Both the position numbers and the translations under genes were made by a program. Below the pieces are notes generated by a model. It was not told the DNA's origin. It was given only the letters and a program-made list of their open reading frames with translations, and did not search any database. Of a stretch of DNA of 44,704 nt, positions 23,273 through 30,587 are shown piece after piece. Position 1 is the first letter of the stretch. Each line of letters opens with the position of its first letter. Source of the DNA: Actinomycetota bacterium (lineage in GTDB: Bacteria; Actinomycetota; Nitriliruptoria; Nitriliruptorales; Nitriliruptoraceae); the NCBI GenBank assembly GCA_019348135.1, contig JAHWJY010000012.1, forward strand, positions 1-44,704, read 5' to 3'.

Positions 23273-24123
23273 CCGCGGCCACCTCACCCGTCGAGGCCCT
23301 GGCCGACCTGCGGGGACGGATCGTGGCGGGCGCCCCGGTCGGTGACCTCGCCGGCGTCCCACCACGCGTCCGTCGGGCGGTCGGTGTGGCGCTGGAGGTG
23401 GGGGCCCCGCTGGTCCCGGCGCTCGACGCGGCGCTGGCCGCGCTCGAGGACGAGCGCAGCCGCGAGCGGGCCGTCCGGGTCGCGACCGCCCAGGCGCGGG
23501 CCGTCGCGGTCGGGCTCACCTGCCTGCCGGTCGTGCTCGTGCCCGGCCTCGGTCGCGTGCTCGGGGTCGACCTGCTGGGGTTCTACGCCACCCCGGCCGG
23601 AGCGGTCGTGCTCGCGCTCGCGGCGGCGCTGCTCCTCGCCGGGGCGGCGCTCGTGTGGGCGGTGGTGCGACGCGCGCGGGCACCACGACCGCCACGCGGC
23701 CGACGGCTGGACCCCGACCTCGACGAGGTCGCCGATCTCCTGGCCACGGCCCTCGCCGGCGGGACGTCCACGTCGGTGGCGCTGCGGCTCGTCGGCGGAG
23801 CGGGCGTCGGCGACCGCCCCGCGCTCGACCGACTGGCCCTGGCCGCGGAGCTGGGTCGGGTCGACGACCGGGTCGGCGGGCCGCTGTTCCCCCTCGTCCG
23901 GGTCCTGGGCGCCACGCGGCGGTGGGGGGCGCCGGCGGCCACCCCGCTGCGGGCGCTCGCCTCGGACCTGCGGGCCGAGCGGCTCGCCGACGCGCTCGCC
24001 GCCGCCGAACGGCTGCCGGCGCTGCTGACGGTCCCGACGGCCCTGTTCCTGCTGCCGGCGTCGGTGCTGCTGCTCGGCGCACCCCTCGTCGCCGACGGCC
24101 TCGGCCACGCGGGTGCCTGGTGA
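23269..24123 (+). CDS. Fused TadB/TadC-type secretion platform protein
   Basis: A 284-residue protein combining two type II secretion F-like halves. Residues 1-130 look like the C-terminal half of TadB (GAPLVPALDAALAALEDERSRERAVR, then two helices with LGFYATPAGAVV). Residues 145-280 look like TadC (LDEVADLLATALAGGTSTSVALRLV, then PLRALASDLRAERLADALAAAERLPALLTVPTALFLLPASVLL). In Streptomyces and mycobacteria these are two genes, so this is a shortened fusion. It is a membrane platform between TadA and the pilin. The start overlaps the tadA stop by 4 bp. No frameshift is needed to read both halves. Confidence 0.75.
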   Translation: MTAATSPVEALADLRGRIVAGAPVGDLAGVPPRVRRAVGVALEVGAPLVPALDAALAALEDERSRERAVRVATAQARAVAVGLTCLPVVLVPGLGRVLGVDLLGFYATPAGAVVLALAAALLLAGAALVWAVVRRARAPRPPRGRRLDPDLDEVADLLATALAGGTSTSVALRLVGGAGVGDRPALDRLALAAELGRVDDRVGGPLFPLVRVLGATRRWGAPAATPLRALASDLRAERLADALAAAERLPALLTVPTALFLLPASVLLLGAPLVADGLGHAGAW

Positions 24124-24202
24124 TGGCGCCGTCCCCCGCGCGCCGGACCCGCCGCACCCCGTCCACGACTTCCCCGACCCATCCCCGACGGAAGGAACCG
24201 AC

Positions 24203-24415
24203 GTGTCCCGACGACACCACCTGCCCGCACGTCCGCCCGCGACCCTCGCCGCCCGTGTGCCCGACGAGGACGGCTCACTCGTCACCGAGTACGGCCTGCT
24301 CGCCGTGCTCGGTGCCACCATCACCGGACTCGCCATCAAGTGGGCCTCCGGCGGGGCCATCTGGGAGCTGCTCGGCGCCGTGCTCACGAAGGCGAAGGCC
24401 ATCGTGGGCGCCTGA
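24203..24415 (+). CDS. Flp-type pilin, DUF4244 family
   Basis: A 70-residue pilin. A basic leader VSRRHHLPARPPATLAARVPDEDG is followed by SLVTEYGLLAVLGATITGLAIKWASGG, with the Flp processing signature Gly|xxxxGlu-Tyr (Glu+5, Tyr+6), and a short hydrophobic C-terminal region. It is predicted to be cut by a TadV-type peptidase after Gly24; no such peptidase is in the window. The GTG at 24203 has GAAGGA six bases upstream. It sits exactly where DUF4244 pilins lie in actinobacterial tad loci and is probably the most abundantly translated gene of the cluster. Confidence 0.85.
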   Translation: MSRRHHLPARPPATLAARVPDEDGSLVTEYGLLAVLGATITGLAIKWASGGAIWELLGAVLTKAKAIVGA

Positions 24416-24431
24416 GCCCGGCGCGTCGGGC

Positions 24432-24770
24432 GTGGTGACGCTCGAGGCGGCGATGGGGACCGCGGTCGTGCTCCTCCTGGTCCTGCTGCTGTTCCACGTG
24501 CTCGCGTTCGGGCGCGACCTCCTGCTCGTGCAGGAGGCCGCCCGGGCGGGCGCCCGCGTCGCCGCCACCACCACGTCCGACGACGCCGTCGTGCGCCTCG
24601 CACGGGACGCCGCCGACGGCATGCCCGTGCAGGTCGCGATCTCCCCGCCCGGTCGACGCGCCGGCGACGTGGTCACCGTCGAGGTCCGCTGGACCTCGAC
24701 GCTGGGACCCTTCTCGCCGACGGTGCGTGCCCGCGCCGTCGCCCGGGTCGAGCCGGTGGTCGGGCCGTGA
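24432..24770 (+). CDS. TadE-like pseudopilin
   Basis: A 112-residue protein starting almost directly with the hydrophobic segment VVTLEAAMGTAVVLLLVLLLFHVLAFGRDLLLVQEAARAGAR, the TadE pattern (Glu near the N-terminus, AAR.GAR at the end). It continues with a short strand-rich part TSDDAVVRLARDAADGMPVQVAISPPGRRAGDVVTVEVRW. Only GTG codons at 24432 and 24435 can start it; neither has a good Shine-Dalgarno, so translation is probably coupled to the pilin, whose stop is 16 bp upstream. Its stop overlaps the next gene (GTGA). It is likely a minor pilin of the Tad pilus. Confidence 0.8.
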   Translation: MVTLEAAMGTAVVLLLVLLLFHVLAFGRDLLLVQEAARAGARVAATTTSDDAVVRLARDAADGMPVQVAISPPGRRAGDVVTVEVRWTSTLGPFSPTVRARAVARVEPVVGP

Positions 24771-25210
24771 CCGCGGCGGCCGCGCCCCGTGGCGAGGACG
24801 GCTCGATCGTCCCGGTCCTCGGCGTCGCCGTCGCGGCTGCGGCGCTCGTCCTGCTGCTCGTCGTGGACGTGGTCGCCTACCTCGCGGCGGCGTCCCGGGC
24901 CCAGGCCACCGCGGACGCGGCCGCGCTCGCGGCGATCGTCGTCGCCGATCCGCGGGGACGAGCCGCCGGCGATCCGGCGCGCGAGGCGCTGCGGGTCGCC
25001 GACGCCGCCGACGCGCGCCTCGACGCATGCACGTGCGTCACGGGCGCCGCGAGCGTCGAGGTCGCGGTCAGCGTCGCCGTGCCCGCGCTGGTCGTGACGC
25101 GGCTGGCCGCGCGCCGCGTGACGGCCGTGGCCACGGCCGAGCTCCGCCCCGGCGAGCCGCCCGTCAGCACCCCGGCGCGGCCGCCGTTCCGGACGACAGC
25201 GACGCCCTGA
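24767..25210 (+). CDS. Rv3654c-family TadE-like protein
   Basis: A 147-residue protein with the family layout GEDGSIVPVLGVAVAAAALVLLLVVDVVAYLAAASRAQATADAAALAA: an N-terminal hydrophobic helix followed by a TadG-like R-A-Q-A-T-A-D-A-A-A-L segment. A Cys pair CTC at about residues 86-88 and a Pro/Thr-rich tail follow. It closes the tad operon. Its last 47 bp overlap the 3' end of the convergent transglutaminase gene, an uncommonly long convergent overlap. Start GTG overlaps the preceding stop. Confidence 0.82.
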   Translation: MTAAAAPRGEDGSIVPVLGVAVAAAALVLLLVVDVVAYLAAASRAQATADAAALAAIVVADPRGRAAGDPAREALRVADAADARLDACTCVTGAASVEVAVSVAVPALVVTRLAARRVTAVATAELRPGEPPVSTPARPPFRTTATP

Positions 25211-27449
25211 CCTCGTCGAGCCAGCGCTCCTCGTCCGGGCTCGCCGTCTCGTCCGGGGCGCGCGGCGTCCCGGACGCGTCCGCGTAGCGGCGGGACTCCT
25301 CGGTCCCCACGAGCGCGGCGACCGGCGCGTCCGGGAGGTCCGGCAGTCGCAGCCGGATGCGGCGGAGGTGCTCCCGTGGCGTCTGCCACGGGTCACGTGG
25401 GACGCCGTGCTCGGCGAGGAGCCGGGCGAGCCGGTCGTAGGCCGATCCGGCGTCGCGTCGGCGCCGCGCCGACCGGATCCGGCGCCAGCCGACGCCGCCG
25501 GCGACCGCGCCGGCGAGGACCGCGGTCGCGCCCGCCCAGGCGAGCGGCGCGTCCGCGACCGCACGACCGAGGTCGCGCGCGACGGCGCGGACGGGGGCCG
25601 GGACCGCGCCCGCCAGCGCGCTGCCGGCGGCACGCAGGAGCTCCACGAGGGGGATGGTCGGGGGCTCGGTCCCGTCGACGGCCTGCGGGACCGCGCCGGT
25701 GGGGTCGAAGGCGATCCAGCCGTGCTGCGGGATCCACACCTCGACCCAGGCGTGCGCGTCCGAGAGCTTGACGTCGTACACCCCGGTGATGGGGTTGCGC
25801 GTGCCGGGCTGGAACCCCGTCGCGAACCGCGCCGGCACGCCGGCGCTGCGGAGCAGCACCGCCATCGATGCGGCGATCGGCTCGCACCAGCCCTGCCGGG
25901 ACGCGAACAGGAAGTGGTCGACGGGATCGGCGTCCGGGGGCACGGGCGGCGCGTCGAGGGTGTACTCCGTGTGCTCGCCCAGCCACGTCTCGACCGCCTC
26001 GGCCTTGGCGTGGTTGGTGGGCAGCCCCTCGGTCAGCTCCTCCGCGAGCTCGTGCACCCGCTCGGGGAGGTCGGCGGGGAGCGCCGTGTAGGTCTCCACG
26101 ACCTCGTCGGGGGTGTGACCGGTCCGGCCGCGCAGGACGTCGGCCGGGGTCACGTCGATGGCGGAGACGACCGAGTAGACGATGCCGACCTCCTGCTCGC
26201 CGTTGGTCGAGAGCGTCCCGTCCTCCCAGCGGCTCACCTGACCGGCCGAGAGGTGGACCTCGCGCGCCTCGGAGGCGGCGAAGATCAGGTTGGGCGTGTC
26301 CTCGAGCAGCTCGTAGGTCTGCACGAGCCGGTCCATCCGGCTGCCCGGGAGGCTCCCGGTCACGTCGGTGCCGATGTGCTGCGGCATGAGTCGGACCGGC
26401 AGGCCGTAGAGGGGATCCGGCTCGGGGCTGCTACGTGACCACCCCACGCCGTCGTAGGTGTCGAAGACCATGCCGCGCCACAGGCGCGGCCGGTCGGCGC
26501 GGACGCGCAGGACCGGGTCGTCGGACAGCTCACCCGCGGTCCGCAGGTCGACGTGCTCGGCGAAGCCGAAGTACGCGTCGCTCGAGAACGCGAGTGGCGC
26601 ACCCCCGCGGTCGTCCGGGGTCCCGCTGCCGCCGCCGTTGAGCCCGGAGTTGACGACCGCCGACGACGGCAGCCGGACGGACGGGAAGCCGGAGAACGGC
26701 AGCCGCCCGATCGTCGACGTGTCCGAGCGCGGCAGCAGGAGGAAGACGAGGAGCCCGACGAGGAGCACGGGACCCGCGGCTCGGACCAGCCCGCTGCCGG
26801 ACGAGGCCACGGTCGCCGCGAGCGCCCGGCGGCCGGAGGGGTGAGGGTCCGACCCGGGGGGGCGGTGCTCCGGGTCGCCGCCGGCGAACCGCGCGCGCCC
26901 GTCGTCGCGCTCGAGCTCGTCGGCCCGCTGCCGGGCCGCGGACCGTTGCAGCCCGGCCAGGGCGACCGCGGCCAGCGCGACGTAGACGACGAGCAGCAGG
27001 CCGAACGCGCCGGCGTGGGTGGACACCCCGGCGAGCGCGACCAGCGTGAGCGACGACGCCAGGGTGAACCCGAGGTCGCGCCGCTGCGGCAGATCGAAGC
27101 CGTGCAGCACCTGGACGGCGAGGAACAGCCCCGTCAGCGGGGCGCGGGTGTCGTCGATCGTCGCGGCGATCCGGACGTCCCCGAAGAACCGTGCGAGGGC
27201 GAGACCGGCGCCGACCGTGATGGCGAGCTTGATGAGGAGGTTGTCGTCGGCACGCCGGCGGTAGGAGACCCACGCCCCCAGCGGCAGGAGGACGAGCGCG
27301 GCGAGCGCGTCCCCGCTGGCGGCGACGCCGCTCACCCAGGTCGCGAGGACGGCGAGCACGACGGTCCCGAGGACCGTCGCGCGCGTCAGGACCGAGTCCT
27401 CGGGCCGTGTCGTCCGGTTGACGCGCCGGACCGCGTCGAGCGGCCTCAC
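25164..27449 (-). CDS. Transglutaminase-like membrane protease (TgpA/DUF3488 type)
   Basis: A 761-residue membrane protein: several N-terminal helices (about 20-190), another near 240-265, a large extracytoplasmic domain, then a C-terminal helix (about 620-650) and cytoplasmic tail. The transglutaminase core has Cys522 in GWCEPIAASMAVLLRSAGVPAR, His566 in SDAHAWVEVW and Asp582 in AFDPTG, an intact triad with normal spacing. The C-terminal DUF4129-like region ends with RYADASG. It is the third gene of a moxR-DUF58-transglutaminase operon (GTGA overlap with the DUF58 gene). Function in cell-wall or exported-protein processing is inferred. The frame extends upstream of 27449 without family similarity. 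Confidence 0.9.
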   Translation of the reverse strand: MRPLDAVRRVNRTTRPEDSVLTRATVLGTVVLAVLATWVSGVAASGDALAALVLLPLGAWVSYRRRADDNLLIKLAITVGAGLALARFFGDVRIAATIDDTRAPLTGLFLAVQVLHGFDLPQRRDLGFTLASSLTLVALAGVSTHAGAFGLLLVVYVALAAVALAGLQRSAARQRADELERDDGRARFAGGDPEHRPPGSDPHPSGRRALAATVASSGSGLVRAAGPVLLVGLLVFLLLPRSDTSTIGRLPFSGFPSVRLPSSAVVNSGLNGGGSGTPDDRGGAPLAFSSDAYFGFAEHVDLRTAGELSDDPVLRVRADRPRLWRGMVFDTYDGVGWSRSSPEPDPLYGLPVRLMPQHIGTDVTGSLPGSRMDRLVQTYELLEDTPNLIFAASEAREVHLSAGQVSRWEDGTLSTNGEQEVGIVYSVVSAIDVTPADVLRGRTGHTPDEVVETYTALPADLPERVHELAEELTEGLPTNHAKAEAVETWLGEHTEYTLDAPPVPPDADPVDHFLFASRQGWCEPIAASMAVLLRSAGVPARFATGFQPGTRNPITGVYDVKLSDAHAWVEVWIPQHGWIAFDPTGAVPQAVDGTEPPTIPLVELLRAAGSALAGAVPAPVRAVARDLGRAVADAPLAWAGATAVLAGAVAGGVGWRRIRSARRRRDAGSAYDRLARLLAEHGVPRDPWQTPREHLRRIRLRLPDLPDAPVAALVGTEESRRYADASGTPRAPDETASPDEERWLDEVRASLSSGTAAAPGC

Positions 27450-28567
27450 GACGGCACCTGCAGCCGGCGGTCGAGCCACGCCTCGAGCTCGGCGAGCTCC
27501 GCGTCCGCACGGACGCTGCCGAGGACCTCGCGCTCGCCACCCGTGGTGCGGGTGACCGCGACCCCGTCGGCGGTCGGAGCGAGTCCGATCACCACCTCCG
27601 CGGGGCCGCCGACGACCGCGTCGAGCGGGCGTGCCGGCGCACCGGCGTGGGGCGGCACCGACGCCAGCATGCGTCGCAGCGACGGGGACCAGGGACCCAC
27701 GCCCCCGTCGACGCCCACCTCGGTCGGGTGACCCGCGCCGGTCGCATCCTCCGCGATGGCGCACGTGAGCTCCAGGGCACGGTCGAGCGCATCGGCCTCC
27801 CAGGTCCCGGGCGCCAGCTCGACGCGCACGCGCACGCGGGCGGGATCCTCCAGCTCGCGCACCACCAGCTGGTCACGGCGCGCGGAGGCACGCCACGCGA
27901 CGGCCCGGAGCGGATCGCCGCGGCGGTACTCGCGCACACCGAGCAGGTCGACGCCGGCGCCGGGTCGGCGTGCGGCCCCGCCGGCGTCGGTCGCCCAGGC
28001 CCGTGGGAGCCCGCGCCGGCGCAGCTCCGGCACGGCCGGCAGGACCTCGGCGGGCGACGGGACCCCGGCGGCCGCCGCGACCGTGACGAGGCCGAACGGG
28101 TCGGAGAGACCCACGCGCACCTCGCCGGTGACCCCACGGCCACGGCGCAGGACGGTGGTGGCGCTGAGGTCGACGCCGTCGGACAGCCCGGTGGCGACGC
28201 CGACGGTCCCCGTGAGGTCGTCCTCGACCACGGCCATGGCGGCCGTCCGCGCCCGCACCTCGAGACGGGTGGTCACGGGGTTGCCGGCCGTCACCGTCGC
28301 CGGGAGCGTGCGTCGGACCGCCAGGGTCCGTGCGGCGCGCCGCGCCGTCCACCACGCCCACGGGAGGCTGCCGAGCACGACGGCCGAGAGCGCGACCACC
28401 CAGCCCGCCGAGACGTTGGCGCCGGCGACGTAGAGCAGCGCACCGAGCAGGGTCTGGATCGCCGCTCGGCGGGTCACCCGGGTGCGGGTCGTGGCGAGCG
28501 CGACCCACCCGTCCCCGTCCGCGGGCGGGACGGTCGTCGTGGCGTCGGACCGGCGGGTCCGCGTCAC
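27446..28567 (-). CDS. DUF58 domain protein
   Basis: A 373-residue membrane-anchored protein with two N-terminal helices (AIQTLLGALLYVAGANVS and WVVALSAVVLGSLPWAWW, about 36-75). A beta-rich region (about 80-190) precedes the DUF58 signature GVDLLGVREYRRGDPLRAVAWRASARRDQLVVRELE (about 215-250), a MIDAS/vWA-related fold. DUF58 proteins work with MoxR ATPases as a chaperone pair for protein or metallocofactor maturation. The GTG start at 28567 overlaps the moxR stop, and the stop overlaps the transglutaminase start, so all three are coupled. Confidence 0.9.
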   Translation of the reverse strand: MTRTRRSDATTTVPPADGDGWVALATTRTRVTRRAAIQTLLGALLYVAGANVSAGWVVALSAVVLGSLPWAWWTARRAARTLAVRRTLPATVTAGNPVTTRLEVRARTAAMAVVEDDLTGTVGVATGLSDGVDLSATTVLRRGRGVTGEVRVGLSDPFGLVTVAAAAGVPSPAEVLPAVPELRRRGLPRAWATDAGGAARRPGAGVDLLGVREYRRGDPLRAVAWRASARRDQLVVRELEDPARVRVRVELAPGTWEADALDRALELTCAIAEDATGAGHPTEVGVDGGVGPWSPSLRRMLASVPPHAGAPARPLDAVVGGPAEVVIGLAPTADGVAVTRTTGGEREVLGSVRADAELAELEAWLDRRLQVPS

Positions 28568-29523
28568 ACCGGTGCCTCGACGGCCACCTGCTGCAGGAGA
28601 CCCGCCACGACGCCGCGCGGGTCGGGGCGGTCGCCGCCGAGCCCGCGGCGGACGACGAGGCGGTGGGGGAGCACCGAGCCGGCGAGCTCCTTGACGTCGT
28701 CCGGCAGCACGAAGCCGCGGCCGCGGAGCGCGGCCAGGGCCTGCGCCGCGTGGACCAGCTGGACCGACGCGCGGGGAGAGGCGCCGAGCTCGACGTCGGG
28801 GTGGGTGCGCGTGGCCGTCGTGAGCCGCACCGCGTAGTCGACGAGCTCGTCGGCGACGTGCACCTCCCGCACCGATCGCTGGAGCTCGGCGACCTGGGAC
28901 GTCGTGAGCACCGGGGTGAGGTCGTGGAGGGGGTGGCGACGGACCTGTGCCCGGACGATCGCGGCCTCCTGGCTGGCGTCCGGGTAGCCCAGCGAGGCCG
29001 CCGCCGTGAAGCGGTCGAGCTGCGACTCGGGGAGGGGGAACGTCCCGACGTGCTCGAGCGGGTTCTGGGTCGCGATCACGACGTGGGGGTGCGGGAGCAC
29101 GTGCGTGGTGCCGTCGACCGACACCTGCCCCTCCTCCATCGCCTCGAGGAGCGCCGCCTGGGACCTCGGGGTGGTGCGGTTCAGCTCGTCGACCAGGAGC
29201 ACGTTCGCGAACACCGGCCCGGGGACGAACCGGAAGGCCTCGAGGCGCTGGTCCCACACCGACGACCCCGTGATGTCGGCGGGGAGGAGGTCGGGCGCGC
29301 CCTGGACCCGTGCGAACCCCCCGTCGATCGAGCGTGCCAACGCCCGCGCGAGGACGGTCTTGCCGACGCCGGGGACGTCCTCGAGCAGCAGGTGACCGCC
29401 GGCGGCGAGCGTCACGACCGCGAGCTCGACGACCGCGCGCTTGCCGGTGACCACACGCTCGACGTTGTCCACGAGGGCGCGCAGGGCGGAGGCGCGGGCG
29501 GCGCCGTCGTCGGTCGGGGTCAC
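28564..29523 (-). CDS. MoxR-family AAA+ ATPase
   Basis: A 319-residue AAA_3 ATPase. Motifs: Walker A LLLEDVPGVGKTVLARALAR (about 50-69), Walker B VLLVDELNRTTPRSQAALLEAMEEGQVS, sensor I ATQNPLEHVGTFPLPESQLDRF, and a C-terminal lid with GASPRASVQLVHAAQALAALRGRGFVLPDDVKELA. It is the first gene of the operon and is read from GTG at 29523 with the strong site GGGAGGAG. It probably remodels a substrate together with the DUF58 partner. The open frame upstream of 29523 is antisense to the sortase gene and not coding. Confidence 0.93.
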   Translation of the reverse strand: MTPTDDGAARASALRALVDNVERVVTGKRAVVELAVVTLAAGGHLLLEDVPGVGKTVLARALARSIDGGFARVQGAPDLLPADITGSSVWDQRLEAFRFVPGPVFANVLLVDELNRTTPRSQAALLEAMEEGQVSVDGTTHVLPHPHVVIATQNPLEHVGTFPLPESQLDRFTAAASLGYPDASQEAAIVRAQVRRHPLHDLTPVLTTSQVAELQRSVREVHVADELVDYAVRLTTATRTHPDVELGASPRASVQLVHAAQALAALRGRGFVLPDDVKELAGSVLPHRLVVRRGLGGDRPDPRGVVAGLLQQVAVEAPV

Positions 29524-29745
29524 GGTGGCTCCTCCCGGTCGGGGGGGTCGGGGTGGGGGGCGGGGAGGGCGCGGCTGCGGTGCTGCCGTACCCTCCGGAC
29601 AGGTCCGGCCCGGAACCCCCGCACGGCCGGGTCGTTGGACAGGTCGAGCCACGCAGCGTCCGGCTCGCGCTCGTTCCTCGCCCTCGTCATCGGTCCCCGG
29701 CCCCGCTCCCTGGAGTCGGTGGCTCGTCCCCAGGAGAACACCACC

Positions 29746-30555
29746 ATGGCCCGGGAGCTTCCGGACGGCACGCGACCCGAGGAGGGCGCCCCGCCGCACG
29801 ACTCCTTCGCGTGGGACGGCCCGGGCGACGTCGGTCGTGCCTCCTCCGGCGGCTTCCTCCTGGACGCGCTGCGTCGCCGTCCCGTCGGCCACGCGGTCCT
29901 GAACGTCCTCGTCGCGGTGCTGTTCGTCTCCGGCGCCGGCATGTTCGCCTACCCGTTCTTCACCGACGTCTACACCGAGCAGGTCATCCAGGACCGCCTC
30001 CAGGACGAGTTCGTCGCGATGGAGGTCCAGACCTTCGACGAGTGGGAGGACTCGGTCCGCGGCCAGAGCGGTGCCGCGCTCACCAAGATCGTCATCCCCG
30101 ACATCGGGGTCGAGACGCTGGTGGTCGAGGGGACCTCGCCGGCCGCGCTCCGCGCCGGCGCGGGCCACTACCCCAACACGCCCCTGCCCGGTCAGAGCGG
30201 CAACGTCGCGATCGCGGGTCACCGCACGACCTACGGCAAGCCCTTCAACCGCGTCGACGAGCTCGCGGTCGGCAGCGTCATCTGGCTCATCACCCCCGTC
30301 GGCGACCACCGCTACGTCGTGACGGACCAGCCCGCCAGCGACCGCTGCAGGACGGTGCAGAGCCCGGACAACCCCGACCTCGCGGCCTGCATCACGGACC
30401 CGAAGGACTGGAAGGTCATCGCCCCGACGTCGACCGCGAGCCTGACGCTGACGAGCTGTCACCCGAAGGGCTCGGCCAGCGAGCGCATCATCATCCGGGC
30501 CGAGCTCGCCGAGACCCTCCCCCCGGGCACCTGGGAGAGCCAGCGCACCGCCTGA
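29746..30555 (+). CDS. Class E sortase
   Basis: A 269-residue transpeptidase that anchors surface proteins to peptidoglycan. A cytoplasmic N-terminus of about 48 residues precedes one membrane helix (about 50-68). The catalytic residues are His159 in AIAGHRTTYGKPF, Cys238 in TLTSCHPKGS and Arg247, with the class E pattern TLTxCxP. An extra pair of Cys (201 and 215) sits in a loop SDRCRTVQSPDNPDLAAC before the active site and may form a disulfide. No LPxTG/LAxTG substrate is encoded in the window. The ATG at 29746 has AGGAG nine bases upstream; the longer frame is antisense to moxR. Confidence 0.92.
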   Translation: MARELPDGTRPEEGAPPHDSFAWDGPGDVGRASSGGFLLDALRRRPVGHAVLNVLVAVLFVSGAGMFAYPFFTDVYTEQVIQDRLQDEFVAMEVQTFDEWEDSVRGQSGAALTKIVIPDIGVETLVVEGTSPAALRAGAGHYPNTPLPGQSGNVAIAGHRTTYGKPFNRVDELAVGSVIWLITPVGDHRYVVTDQPASDRCRTVQSPDNPDLAACITDPKDWKVIAPTSTASLTLTSCHPKGSASERIIIRAELAETLPPGTWESQRTA

Positions 30556-30575
30556 CCTCGCGTGACCGGGAGCCG

Positions 30576-30581
30576 TAGGCT
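30576..30581 (+). promoter_or_regulatory. -10 element of the ABC operon, leaderless arrangement
   Basis: TAGGCT ends 6 nt before the GTG of the substrate-binding protein gene, with no Shine-Dalgarno between, so the mRNA is predicted to begin at or next to the start codon. Confidence 0.45.
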
Positions 30582-30587
30582 CCGCCG

